Shown one piece after another: positions 16,269 through 24,994 of a DNA stretch of 42,868 bases. Where the stretch lies: the NCBI GenBank assembly GCA_938040985.1, contig CALHZD010000023.1, positions 1 to 42,868 of the forward strand, read 5' to 3'. A program made the position numbers and the translations under genes. Source of the stretch: an uncultured Propionivibrio sp. (lineage in GTDB: Bacteria; Pseudomonadota; Gammaproteobacteria; Burkholderiales; Rhodocyclaceae). Numbering within the stretch: the first letter of the stretch is position 1; every line of letters begins with the position of its first letter. The notes below the pieces were generated by a model. The model did not search any database. It was not told the origin of the DNA and saw only the letters and a list, made by a program, of their open reading frames with translations.

Positions 16269-17414
16269 TTATTTTGCCGGCGCGGCCGCCATCTTTTCGA
16301 TGAAGCGGTCGAACAGGTCGGCGACGTCGTGCGGCCCGGAACTGGCCTCCGGGTGCCCCTGGAACGAGAAGACGGGCGCATCGGTACGTTCGATCCCCTG
16401 CAACGAGCCGTCGAACAGGGAAATATGCGTCGGTTTAAGCGTATCCGGCAAGGTCTCCGGATCAACGGTAAAGCCGTGATTCTGGCTGGTAATCATCACC
16501 TTGCCGTTGCTCAGATCCTGCACCGGATGGTTGGCGCCGTGATGACCGAACTTCATCTTCACCGTCCGGGCGCCGGAGGCCAGCGCCAGCAACTGATGCC
16601 CGAGGCAGATGCCGAACATCGGGATTTTCGCCGCCAACAGTTCGCGGATCGCCTCGACGGCGTAGGCGCACGGTTCGGGGTCGCCCGGGCCATTGGAGAG
16701 GAACACGCCGTCCGGCCGGTATTTCAGCACTTCCGCAGCCGGCGTCTGCGCCGGCACGACCGTCAGCCGGCAACCACGCTGCGTCAATAAACGCAGGATG
16801 TTGCGCTTGACGCCAAAATCATAGGCGACGACATGAAACTTCGCCTCGCCCGCAGGCTGATAGCCTTCCAGACTCCAGGTGCCGCCGTCGCGCCATTCGT
16901 AGGGTGCCTCGGTGCTGACGACCCTGGCCAGATCCATGCCGGCCAGGCCGGGAAAAGCGCGCGCCTCAGAGAGCGCCTTGGCTTCGTCAATCTCGCCGGC
17001 CATCAGGCAGCCCGCCTGCGCCCCCTTGTCGCGCAGCAGCCGGGTCAGCTTCCGCGTATCAATACCTTCAATGGCGACCACGCCAAAGCGTTTGAGAAAC
17101 TCCGGCAGCGACTCCTGCATACGCCAGTTTTCGGCGCGCAACGGCAAATCGCGGATGACGAGGCCGGCGGTAAAGCACGAAGAAGATTCGAAATCCTCAT
17201 CATTGCAGCCGGTATTGCCGATGTGCGGATAGGTCAGCGTCACGATCTGCCGGCAATACGAGGCATCGGTCAGAATTTCCTGATAGCCGCTCATGGCCGT
17301 ATTGAAGACGACCTCGCCGACCGCAAGGCCCTCCGCGCCGACGGCGTAGCCGCGAAAAACCGTGCCATCGGCCAGCGCCAGAATCGCCGGGGGAAAAGAG
17401 GGTAACAAAGACAC
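16269..17414 (-). CDS. carA: carbamoyl-phosphate synthase small subunit
   Basis: CarA is the glutaminase subunit. It hydrolyses glutamine and passes ammonia to CarB. Residues up to about 190 form the N-terminal CPSase domain (ALADGTVFRGYAVGAEGLA, FNTAMSGYQEILTD). The class I amidotransferase domain has the nucleophile in FGICLGHQ and the catalytic His/Glu in SFQGHPEASSG. The GTG at 17414 has GGAG six bases upstream and gives 381 residues, the family length. An ATG at 17432 is an alternative. The frame is open to 17702, but that part overlaps repeat sequence and is not family-like. Confidence 0.95.
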   Translation of the reverse strand: MSLLPSFPPAILALADGTVFRGYAVGAEGLAVGEVVFNTAMSGYQEILTDASYCRQIVTLTYPHIGNTGCNDEDFESSSCFTAGLVIRDLPLRAENWRMQESLPEFLKRFGVVAIEGIDTRKLTRLLRDKGAQAGCLMAGEIDEAKALSEARAFPGLAGMDLARVVSTEAPYEWRDGGTWSLEGYQPAGEAKFHVVAYDFGVKRNILRLLTQRGCRLTVVPAQTPAAEVLKYRPDGVFLSNGPGDPEPCAYAVEAIRELLAAKIPMFGICLGHQLLALASGARTVKMKFGHHGANHPVQDLSNGKVMITSQNHGFTVDPETLPDTLKPTHISLFDGSLQGIERTDAPVFSFQGHPEASSGPHDVADLFDRFIEKMAAAPAK

Positions 17415-17609
17415 GAAAATCTCCAGTTCCATCGCTTGGATGTGCCGCTCGGAGCACAACTCGGATATGCAAAGCGGGATCGGCACACGCCAATCCCGCC
17501 GGCTTTGCAAAAGCGAGAGGATTATAGCCGCGCCCCGCACGGGCGGCAATTTCCGCCGCCCTCCGAAGCCGGCGCCGATCCATTCCAGGGGCGCTCCGGC
17601 CGGATTCAT

Positions 17610-18057
17610 CTGTCCATCCGGATGCAGAAACGGCACCAGGAAAAGGTTAATCAACAAGGAACGTGGTAAGTCACCGGACTGACGCCAAAAGCAGCCCATC
17701 ACCCTTTCACACTCTTTTTTCCGCCCAATCTATCCAGCAGAGCAGCAAATGCCGCCCAATCATCCGCGTCTTTTGGGATCGCCGCGGCAGCGCCCCTGAA
17801 GCCCGTATAAACAGGGCATCACAGCGCGGTCATCGCTGAAACCCTTATAAACAGGGCGCTACAGCGATGCCTGCCCCGCAGCCCTTATGTGGCGCGGGTT
17901 GCAGGGTATCTGCCGCTACAGCCCTTATTCCACGCGGGCTGCGGAGCACGCCTGCGGCAAAGCCCCATAGATTTGGGAAGCGTAGCCCGTCGCACTGACG
18001 GTCAAAGGAAAGATGGACGAAAATTGGCGCAAGCGCACGGCCCGACGATCAGCGAGA
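17610..18057 (+). repeat. macro-repeat M1 between carA and dapB
   Basis: This is the first and longest of three related units of roughly 450, 330 and 400 bp. In order it contains: a CCGGATGCAGAAACGGC block, a TTAATCAAC block, a C/T-rich stretch, a GCAGCAAATGCCGC hairpin followed by ATCATCCGCGTCTTTT, four 40-bp hairpin units starting at 17798, 17838, 17878 and 17918, and a block around GGTCAAAGGAAAGATGGACGA. No coding potential is evident. Confidence 0.8.
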
Positions 18058-18385
18058 ACAACCCGACCGGACGCAGAAACGGCGGCAGTGCAAGATTAAT
18101 CAACGGGAACGCGGGAAAAATCTCCGGACTAACGCCAGAAACAGCCAAGCGCCTTTTTTCATCCTTTCTCTCCCTTTTCCCATTGCTCATCCGACAGGGC
18201 GGCAAATACCGCCCCGTCATCTTCGTCTTTTGAGATCACAGCTGCGGCACTTCCGAAGCCTTATAAACAGGGCATCACAGCGTAGTCATCGCTGAAACCC
18301 TTATGAATAGGGCGTTACAGCGATGTCCGCCCTGAAGCCCTTATATAACGCGGGTTGCAGGGCAACAGTCAGCGAGAAAGTAATC
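18058..18385 (+). repeat. macro-repeat M2 between carA and dapB
   Basis: The same order of blocks as M1, but with three hairpin units (starting 18255, 18294 and 18334) and without the terminal TCAAAGG block. The GGGCGG-CAAATA-CCGCCC hairpin before ATCTTCGTCTTTT is intact. Diverged from M1 by scattered substitutions and small indels. Confidence 0.8.
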
Positions 18386-18785
18386 TCCAGCCGGACGCCA
18401 GAAAAGGCAACAGAGCAACCTTGATCAACGAAGAGCGAGGAAAATCCCGGCGGACACAGAAGCAACCAAGCGCCCTTTTCTTTTTTCCCTCCCCGCGCAT
18501 CCGGCAGTGCAGTAAATGCTGCCCCATCATCCGCATCTTTTAGGCATCGCAGCGGCAGCACCCCTGAAACCCTTATGAATAGGACGTTACAGCGATGCCT
18601 GCCACGCAACCCTTATGTGGCGCGAATTACAAGGCATCTACCGCCACAGCCCTTATTCCACGCGGGCTGCGGAGCACGCCGCCGGCAAAGCCGCGTGGAT
18701 CGAGGGCGCGTAGCCCGCCGCCCCGACAGTCAAAGAAAAGATGAACGAAAACGGACGCAAGCGCGCGTCCCGGCGGCATCAAAGA
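18386..18785 (+). repeat. macro-repeat M3 between carA and dapB
   Basis: The same block order as M1, with three hairpin units starting at 18566, 18606 and 18646, again exactly 40 bp apart. It includes the terminal GTCAAAGAAAAGATGAACGA block. The internal hairpin has changed to GGCAGT...ATGCTGCC, with changes on both arms. Confidence 0.8.
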
Positions 18786-18869
18786 AGTTAATGCCTGTCT
18801 TTAAGCGCCCGCAAATTGCGGGCGAGGTTTGAAGACTGGCGGTGGAATTGTGGCCTGCGTGGCCTGCGG

Positions 18870-19676
18870 TTAGCGCAGGCCGAGCACGTCCTGCATGTCA
18901 AACAGGCCGTTTGCTTTGCCGGCCAGAAAGCGCGCGGCGCGCAGGGCGCCCAGGGCATAGGGCATGCGGCTGCCCGCTTTGTGGCTGATTTCCACGCGCT
19001 CACCGATGCCGCAGTACATCACCGTATGATCGCCCACGATGTCGCCGCCGCGCACCGTGGCAAAGCCGATGGCGGACGGGTCGCGCTCGCCGGTCACGCC
19101 TTCGCGCCCATACACCGCGCACGCCTTGAGATCGCGCCCCAGCGCTTTGGCGACGACTTCGCCCATGCGCAGCGCCGTGCCGGAGGGGGCATCGACTTTC
19201 AGCCGATGGTGCGCTTCGATGATCTCGATGTCGTAGCCGTGCGCAAGAATGCGCGAGGCGACATCAAGCAGTTTGAAGACGGTATTGGCGCCGACGCTCA
19301 TGTTCGACGAGAAGACGACCGGGATTTCCTTCGCCGCCTCGGCAATCGCCTGCTTGCCGTCAGCCTCGAAGCCGGTTGTGCCGATGACGATCGCCGTCCG
19401 ATGCTTGCGGCACAAGGCCAGATGCGCCAGCGTCCCTTGCGGGCGGGTAAAGTCGATCAGGCAATCGGCGGCGGCAACGGCCGCTTCGATATCGGCAGTC
19501 ACCGGCACATCGCAGCTTAAGCCGACCAGTTCGCCGGCCGTTTTGCCGATCGATGGCTGGGAGGCCTGATCGACGGCCGCAATGAGTTCGGCCCCTTCAT
19601 CCTTGATCGTCGATTCGATGAGCATCCGCCCCATGCGGCCGCCCGCACCGACAACAGCAATTTTGATCGCGCCCAT
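18870..19676 (-). CDS. dapB: 4-hydroxy-tetrahydrodipicolinate reductase
   Basis: DapB performs the NAD(P)H-dependent reduction in the diaminopimelate/lysine pathway, feeding peptidoglycan and lysine synthesis. The 268-residue protein has the nucleotide loop VVGAGGRMGR at the N-terminus. The catalytic and substrate-binding signature EAHHRLKVDAPSGTA is present, and GTTGF and FSSNMSVG loops lie between. AAGGAG sits just before the ATG. It lies 21 bases downstream of bamE and is probably co-transcribed with it. Normally carA would follow closely; here the repeat field separates them. Confidence 0.97.
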   Translation of the reverse strand: MGAIKIAVVGAGGRMGRMLIESTIKDEGAELIAAVDQASQPSIGKTAGELVGLSCDVPVTADIEAAVAAADCLIDFTRPQGTLAHLALCRKHRTAIVIGTTGFEADGKQAIAEAAKEIPVVFSSNMSVGANTVFKLLDVASRILAHGYDIEIIEAHHRLKVDAPSGTALRMGEVVAKALGRDLKACAVYGREGVTGERDPSAIGFATVRGGDIVGDHTVMYCGIGERVEISHKAGSRMPYALGALRAARFLAGKANGLFDMQDVLGLR

Positions 19677-19697
19677 AGTCCGCTCCTTGCAAAGTTT

Positions 19698-20189
19698 TCA
19701 GAAACCGATTTTCTCGAACATGCGGCCAAAGAAACCGCGCTCGCTTTCATGCTCCGGCGGCGGCGCGGCCGTTTCCGGGTCGACCGAGCCAAGATCGAGT
19801 TCCTGCATCCGGTTGGCGGGCACCGCCGCATCCGTTGCTTTCTCCGTCGCAGCCACGACATCGCCCGTCACGCGCGCCAGCCGGCCTTCGCCATCGAAAA
19901 ACAGCGTCAGTTTCTGCTCCTCCGTCTCGCCCGTGCCTTTATGCAGGCGATAGATGTAATCCCAGCGGTTGGCGTGAAAAATATCCATCAGCAGCGGCGT
20001 CCCCAGAATGAAGCGCACCTGATCCTTCGTTAGGCCCGGCCGCAATTGAGAGACCATCTCCTGCGTCACCACGTTGCCCTGCTGGACATCAATTTTGTAC
20101 TCATTGACGATGCGCGGTACGCGCGTACACGCGCCCAGCGCGCTGCACGCCAGGACCAGCGCAAAAATACGGAAACGGTTCAAGTTCAT
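19698..20189 (-). CDS. bamE: outer-membrane assembly lipoprotein BamE
   Basis: BamE (SmpA/OmlA) is an accessory lipoprotein of the BAM complex, which inserts beta-barrel proteins into the outer membrane. The N-terminal signal peptide ends in the lipobox LGAC, with acylation expected at Cys20. The small alpha-beta domain follows, with LRPGLTKDQVRFILGTPLL and the WDYIYRL strand. The C-terminal tail after residue 120 is acidic and low in complexity. The gene is 163 residues, somewhat longer than E. coli BamE (113). It is first in a bamE-dapB operon. The fur gene often found divergent to bamE is absent. Confidence 0.94.
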   Translation of the reverse strand: MNLNRFRIFALVLACSALGACTRVPRIVNEYKIDVQQGNVVTQEMVSQLRPGLTKDQVRFILGTPLLMDIFHANRWDYIYRLHKGTGETEEQKLTLFFDGEGRLARVTGDVVAATEKATDAAVPANRMQELDLGSVDPETAAPPPEHESERGFFGRMFEKIGF

Positions 20190-20602
20190 GATGCGCGGAA
20201 AGTTTCTGCGAATGATTGGGAAGTTTGAGAAGAATCAATATATGCACAGCCCGCCGCGCCGCCGGCGCCACGCACCGACAGCCCGCAGACACGCGAGACG
20301 GCCGCTATGATAACCGAAAACGCGCGGCCCGCCGCCCGCCGGATCGCGCCTTCACGGCATCGGCGCACAAGCATCCATTGCCCGTGGGCGGGCAAGCGCC
20401 CGGCGCGCGCCGCACTGCCCTGAACCGAGCGCCGCATTGCCCAGAACGTTTCCGCAGTCGGACTGCCCAGAGCGTATAGAGAGCCGCTTTCGTCAAACAT
20501 AGTTTTAAAGCAATTCAACAGGCCACGAACCGCGCCATTTTGCGCTCACGACCTCCCCTCCCACACCTTTCCACGCATTCTGAGCGCCGGCCGGGCGCGG
20601 CC
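20190..20602. other. 413-bp intergenic stretch upstream of bamE
   Basis: GC-rich sequence between copZ and bamE, both on the minus strand. It must hold the bamE promoter. I see no convincing gene, repeat of the other families, or terminator in it. The open frames are short and look like composition artefacts. Confidence 0.5.
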
Positions 20603-20815
20603 TTACAGCGCATCGAAACCCGCCTCTTCGATGGCTTCGCGCAGCTGCGCCTCACTGGCACGCGCTTCATCATAAACGATGACGGCGCGCGCCGCTTCCA
20701 GCGACACTTCTACCCGTTCAACGCCAGGCAGCGCCTGCAATACATTCGTCACATTCTTGACGCAGCCCTGACAGCTCATGCCGCCAACACCGATCACCGT
20801 CTGCTTCACCGCCAT
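20603..20815 (-). CDS. copZ: heavy-metal-associated domain copper chaperone
   Basis: A 70-residue single HMA domain with the metal-binding motif GMSCQGC (CxxC) at residues 12-18 and a C-terminal EEAGFDAL. It would bind Cu(I) through the two cysteines and deliver it to the adjacent P-type ATPase. The ATG has a GGAGG ribosome binding site 8 bases upstream. It follows copA after 64 bases on the same strand, a standard copper-export pair. It is more diverged from the CopA HMA domains than those are from each other. Confidence 0.9.
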   Translation of the reverse strand: MAVKQTVIGVGGMSCQGCVKNVTNVLQALPGVERVEVSLEAARAVIVYDEARASEAQLREAIEEAGFDAL

Positions 20816-20879
20816 TTTCTACTCCTCCGGAAAAAATTCAGGGAAATCCGCGCTAGAGATCACGCGCCATCAAACTTCG

Positions 20880-23429
20880 TCACGCCCCATCATGCCCATC
20901 GCGCTCCGGATGCCAGCGGCGCAGCAGCAGCGAATTTGAAACGACCGAGACCGAACTCATCGCCATCGCCGCGCCGGCAATCACCGGGTTAAGCATCCCC
21001 AGCGCCGCCAGCGGGATGCCAAGGACGTTGTAAATAAACGCGAAGAAAAGATTCTGCCGAATCTTGCCCAGCGTCGCGCGCGACAGGCGAATCGCATCGG
21101 CCACGCCATGCAGATTGCTTTTCACCAGGGTAACATCCGCCGCCTCAACGGCCGCATCGGAACCGGCGCCCATCGCAAAGCTGACATCCGCGGCCGCCAG
21201 CGCTGGCGCATCGTTGATGCCGTCGCCGACCATCGCCACGAGCCGGCCATTTTCGCGGAGCGCGGCGATGGCCTCCGACTTGCCCGCAGGCGAGACCCCG
21301 GCGCGCACTTCGTCGATACCGGCGCGCGCGGCAATCGCCGCCGCCGTCCGCGCATTGTCGCCGGTCAGCATGATGACCCGCGCGCCCAGCGCTTTGAGCC
21401 GCGCAACCGCGTTGGATGACGTTTCGCGCAGGGGATCGGCGATCGCCAGCAGCGCCAGCGCCCGTTCGCCATTTACGGACACTTCTGCCAGCACGGTCAC
21501 CGTCTTGCCTTCGTTCTGTAAGACGGCAATCCGCTCCGCCGGCAGCGGCGCGCCGGTCAGCCAGTCCGGCGACCCCAGGCGTAAGCGCCGCCCCATGACC
21601 GTCGCCTCGACCCCCAGCCCCGGCGAGGCGCAAAAATCGGCGAGCGGCGGCACGCTCACGCCCAGGCTTTCCGCCTGCCGCAATACCGCTTTGGCGAGCG
21701 GGTGTTCGGACCCCTGCTCCAGCCCGGCGGCATAGCGCAGCACTGCTTTTTCATCGAGCGGCGCATCCGCATCCGCCGCCAGCACAATGATGTCGGTCAC
21801 GGCCGGCTCACCGCGCGTCAGCGTGCCCGTTTTGTCGAGCGCCAGCGTGCGCACCTTGCCGGCCTGTTCCAGCGCCACCGCGTTTTTGATCAGGATGCCA
21901 TGCCGTGCCCCCTGCCCGACCCCGACCATGATCGCCGTCGGCGTCGCCAGGCCCAGCGCACACGGGCAGGCAATCACGAGGACGGCCACGGCATTGACCA
22001 GGGCGACGCTGAAAATGCCGCCATACCCCCACCAGCCGATGAACGTCAGCAGCGCAACGCCGCAGACGACCGGCACGAACACGGCGGAAATCCGGTCGGC
22101 CAGACGCTGGACCGGCGCTTTTGACCCCTGCGCCGCATCCACCAGGTGAATGATGCCGGCCAGCAGCGTATGCTCGCCAACCCCGGTGGCGCGGCAGCGC
22201 AGCATGCCCTCGGCGTTGACGGTCGCGGCAAACACTTTGTCGCCGGGATGCTTGGTGACCGGCAGGCTCTCGCCGGTCAGCATCGCTTCATTGACGCTGG
22301 AGGCGCCTTCGAGAATTTCGCCATCAACCGGCACGCTTTCGCCCGGCCGAACGATGAACACATCGCCGGGGATTAACTGCGCGGCATCAACCTCGACGAG
22401 GCGACCATCGCGCTCGACGCGCGCCGTTTTCGGTTGCAGACGCGCCAGCGCTTCGATGGCGGCCGTCGTGCGCGCCTTGGCGCGCGCTTCAAGCAGCTTG
22501 CCGAGCAAAACCAGCGTCATGACCGAAGCCGAAGCCTCAAAGTACACCGGCAGATCATGAAAACCGCCGAGCGTGACGATCAGGCTGAAAAAATACGCCG
22601 CGCTGGTGCCCAGCACGACCAGCACATCCATGTTTGCACCGCCGCCGCGCAGCGCTTTCCAGGCGCTGTCGTAAAAACGCCGGCCAATCCAGAACTGTAC
22701 GGGCGTCGCCAAGGCGAGCTGCCACCCGCGCGGCAGCAGGTCGTGGTGGCTGTGGCCGGAAAAATCCAGCCCGTTGAACATTGTCACCATCTGCGCCGCC
22801 AGCGGCAGCGTCAGCAAGGCGGCTAGCCAGAAACGGCGCAGATCGGCGCGGTACTGCGCCGCTTTGCGCGCTTTGTCCGCCTCGCGCGCCTGATCATCGG
22901 CAATGCGTCCGCGAAAACCGGCGCGGCCGATAGCGGCCAGAATGCCCTCCGCATCGGCCAGACCCGGCGCATAACACACGCGCGCATGTTCCGAGGCGAG
23001 ATTGACCGTCGCCTCGACCCCCGGCAGACGGTTGAGCACCTTTTCGATGCGGGCGGCACAGGCGGCGCAGGTCATGCCTTCGATGCTGACATCAAGCATC
23101 TGCGGCGGCACGCTGAACCCGGCTTTTTCAATGGCTGCCACCACGCGCGCTGGAGTCGCTGAAGTTGCGGGAGTCGCAGAATTAGCAGAAGCAGCCTCCG
23201 GGGAAGTCATGACCACGCGCGCACGTTCCGAGGCGAGATTGACCGTCGCCTCGACCCCCGGCAAGCGGTTGAGCACCTTTTCGATACGGGCGGCACAGGC
23301 GGCGCAGGTCATGCCCGCAATCGGCAGATCGAGAACAACGGCCGCGCCCGCGCCGCCATGCGCCTGCGTATGTTGCCGTTGATTTTCCGGAAGATTTTCT
23401 TCGTTTTTCATCATTGACACATCATTCAT
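20880..23429 (-). CDS. copA: copper-exporting P1B-type ATPase with two near-identical HMA domains
   Basis: This inner-membrane pump exports Cu(I) from the cytosol. Two N-terminal HMA domains have CxxC at residues 42-45 and 121-124. Membrane helices follow, with the transport motif CPC in IACPCALGLATPT. The actuator loop is GESLPVTK, the phosphorylation motif DKTGTLT, the P1B-specific SEHPLA and the hinge GDGINDAPAL. The M at 23429 gives 849 residues, close to E. coli CopA (834); the ATG at 23414 is also possible. The frame is open to 23690 but shows no family similarity there. The HMA domains are 88/91 identical at DNA level over 22988-23078 and 23225-23315. Confidence 0.95.
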   Translation of the reverse strand: MNDVSMMKNEENLPENQRQHTQAHGGAGAAVVLDLPIAGMTCAACAARIEKVLNRLPGVEATVNLASERARVVMTSPEAASANSATPATSATPARVVAAIEKAGFSVPPQMLDVSIEGMTCAACAARIEKVLNRLPGVEATVNLASEHARVCYAPGLADAEGILAAIGRAGFRGRIADDQAREADKARKAAQYRADLRRFWLAALLTLPLAAQMVTMFNGLDFSGHSHHDLLPRGWQLALATPVQFWIGRRFYDSAWKALRGGGANMDVLVVLGTSAAYFFSLIVTLGGFHDLPVYFEASASVMTLVLLGKLLEARAKARTTAAIEALARLQPKTARVERDGRLVEVDAAQLIPGDVFIVRPGESVPVDGEILEGASSVNEAMLTGESLPVTKHPGDKVFAATVNAEGMLRCRATGVGEHTLLAGIIHLVDAAQGSKAPVQRLADRISAVFVPVVCGVALLTFIGWWGYGGIFSVALVNAVAVLVIACPCALGLATPTAIMVGVGQGARHGILIKNAVALEQAGKVRTLALDKTGTLTRGEPAVTDIIVLAADADAPLDEKAVLRYAAGLEQGSEHPLAKAVLRQAESLGVSVPPLADFCASPGLGVEATVMGRRLRLGSPDWLTGAPLPAERIAVLQNEGKTVTVLAEVSVNGERALALLAIADPLRETSSNAVARLKALGARVIMLTGDNARTAAAIAARAGIDEVRAGVSPAGKSEAIAALRENGRLVAMVGDGINDAPALAAADVSFAMGAGSDAAVEAADVTLVKSNLHGVADAIRLSRATLGKIRQNLFFAFIYNVLGIPLAALGMLNPVIAGAAMAMSSVSVVSNSLLLRRWHPERDGHDGA
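22988..23078 (-). repeat. HMA-domain internal duplication, copy 2
   Basis: 91 bp within copA, matching 23225-23315 at 88 positions at an offset of 237 bp. It encodes the region from the CxxC motif through VLNRLPGVEATVNLASE. Confidence 0.9.
23225..23315 (-). repeat. HMA-domain internal duplication, copy 1
   Basis: Partner of 22988-23078. The flanking parts of the two domains are much less alike, which suggests gene conversion or a recent partial duplication rather than an ancient domain pair. Confidence 0.9.
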
Positions 23430-23871
23430 ATCGTTCGCGCGCCGATAACGCGCATGCACCGTACAGACCGGGCGCCCTGTCCATTGATCATCGGCATGCG
23501 CGCCGGCGTCGGAGCGTATGACCCCTCGGCGTGAAAATCGTTCTTGCGAATATCCCGCGCCCGTCGGGCCGATGCCAAGGTAGCGCAGGCGAGGCCCACA
23601 CCCGTTCCGCCCGTCGCCGGCGATACCACGATAACCGCCGCCATGCAGCCATGGGCTTTTTATCAGGCAGTCCTGCGCGGCATCGTGCAAGAAAACAAGG
23701 AGCGGCGCAAATTAACAGCCACCGGACCAGCCTCCAGTTGCATCCGGCAAAACTCAACCGGCGATACGCCTGACGAAGCCGGCATGGCCGCGTGTGGCGT
23801 TTCACGTCAATCCCCCGACAATTTCACATAGAATGCCTGTGCTGATCTTTTCTATAAAAATCCACACCTCC
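23430..23871. other. 442-bp stretch between divergent copA and azlC
   Basis: It must contain both promoters. On the minus strand a frame at 23426-23644 reads VVSPATGGTGVGLACATLAS. That resembles a phosphate-loop of PLP or nucleotide-binding enzymes but is too short to assign. No copper-responsive operator of a form I know is evident. Confidence 0.35.
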
Positions 23872-24600
23872 ATGAACCCCGCACCGCGCGAACCTGAGCC
23901 GAAGTCACCGCACGCATCGCCACCGCTTTCCCTGCTGGCGATGACGATGCCTGTCGCCATGGGCTACATTCCGCTAGGCATGGTATTCGGCTTTCTGTTC
24001 GCGCAATCCGGCGGCGCCTGGTGGCTGGCCGCCCTGGCAAGCCTCATCATCTATGCAGGCGCGGCGCAATACATGATGGTGCCCATGCTGGCCGCCGGCA
24101 TCTCGCTCGGCGCTCTGGCGCTGGCCACGCTGATCGTCAATCTGCGCCACATTTTTTACGGCCTGTCGCTGCTTGACCGCTTTCCCCGCCGCCCTTGGCT
24201 CCTGCGCTGGTACATGGTCTTTGCGCTGACCGATGAAACCTATTCCGTGCTGACCACGGCAACAACCGCTACGCAAGGGCAAATGGCGCGGCTCGCCGCA
24301 CTCAACCACGGCTGGTGGATATTAGGTTCCACGCTGGGCGCACTGGCCGGCGCGCACGCAAGGATCGAACTGGCGGGGCTGGATTTCGTGCTGCCCGCGC
24401 TGTTCGCCGTGCTCGCCGTCGAACAGTGGCGTAGCCGAAGAAATCCGTTGCCGTTGCTTGCGGCGCTCGCCGCCTATGCCATCGCCGTCTGGCTAATGCC
24501 GCAGCATGCGCTGGCCGCCGCCATCGTCCTGTGCATCATCGCCAACCTCTGCTGGCCGGACAAGGCGCTGCTGAGCGCCGGAAAAGGGAAGGCGCGATGA
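23872..24600 (+). CDS. azlC: branched-chain amino-acid exporter large subunit, AzlC/YgaZ
   Basis: This 242-residue polytopic inner-membrane protein is the size of E. coli YgaZ (245). The early motif PVAMGYIPLGMVFGFLFAQ and the GAAQYMMVPML segment are typical of the family. YgaZ/AzlC works with a small partner to export branched-chain amino acids (YgaZH also exports methionine). I chose the ATG at 23872 by family length; ATGs at 23794 and 23833 are in frame, and no candidate has a clear ribosome binding site. It overlaps azlD by ATGA. Confidence 0.92.
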   Translation: MNPAPREPEPKSPHASPPLSLLAMTMPVAMGYIPLGMVFGFLFAQSGGAWWLAALASLIIYAGAAQYMMVPMLAAGISLGALALATLIVNLRHIFYGLSLLDRFPRRPWLLRWYMVFALTDETYSVLTTATTATQGQMARLAALNHGWWILGSTLGALAGAHARIELAGLDFVLPALFAVLAVEQWRSRRNPLPLLAALAAYAIAVWLMPQHALAAAIVLCIIANLCWPDKALLSAGKGKAR

Positions 24601-24920
24601 TCGACACGCCCTATGCCACCGCCGCGATTCTTGTCATGGGTCTGGTGACGTTTGCGCTGCGCGCCCTGCCCTTCATCGCCGCCTTCTGGCTTGAGCATTC
24701 GCCGCTCGTCCGGCGACTGGGCGTTTTTCTGCCCCCCGCGATCATGATGCTGTTGCTCGTGCATTCGGCCGCAGGCGCCAGCCGGGAACATGCCGCCGGC
24801 CCCTGGATCGAAATTGTCGCCATCCTCCTCACCGCTGCGCTGCAATGGCGCAGCCGCAACGCGCTGCTCAGTATTCTGGCGGGGACGGGCGTGTACGTCG
24901 TGCTGCGCAACATCGGCTGA
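24597..24920 (+). CDS. azlD: branched-chain amino-acid exporter small subunit, AzlD/YgaH
   Basis: This 107-residue protein has about four transmembrane helices, with the family pattern FALRALPFIAAF near the N-terminus and PPAIMMLLLVHS in the middle. It is the obligate small partner of AzlC. Its ATG overlaps the azlC stop (ATGA), a sign of coupled translation. It is convergent with hemN across a 74-base gap. Confidence 0.92.
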   Translation: MIDTPYATAAILVMGLVTFALRALPFIAAFWLEHSPLVRRLGVFLPPAIMMLLLVHSAAGASREHAAGPWIEIVAILLTAALQWRSRNALLSILAGTGVYVVLRNIG

Positions 24921-24994
24921 TACGGGCAACGCTGCGGACTGCGCCGCCGGCGGGCGGATACGTGTAGATACGGCCCGACGGTGCGGCACAGCCT

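Noticed and set aside
17415..17702. N-terminal extension of CarA
   Set aside because: The frame is open, but family similarity starts near residue 5 of the GTG 17414 product, which also has a ribosome binding site. The upstream part overlaps macro-repeat M1.
23430..23690. 87-residue N-terminal extension of CopA
   Set aside because: The translation is arginine/glycine-rich, unlike CopA proteins. The start at 23429 or 23414 gives the usual length.
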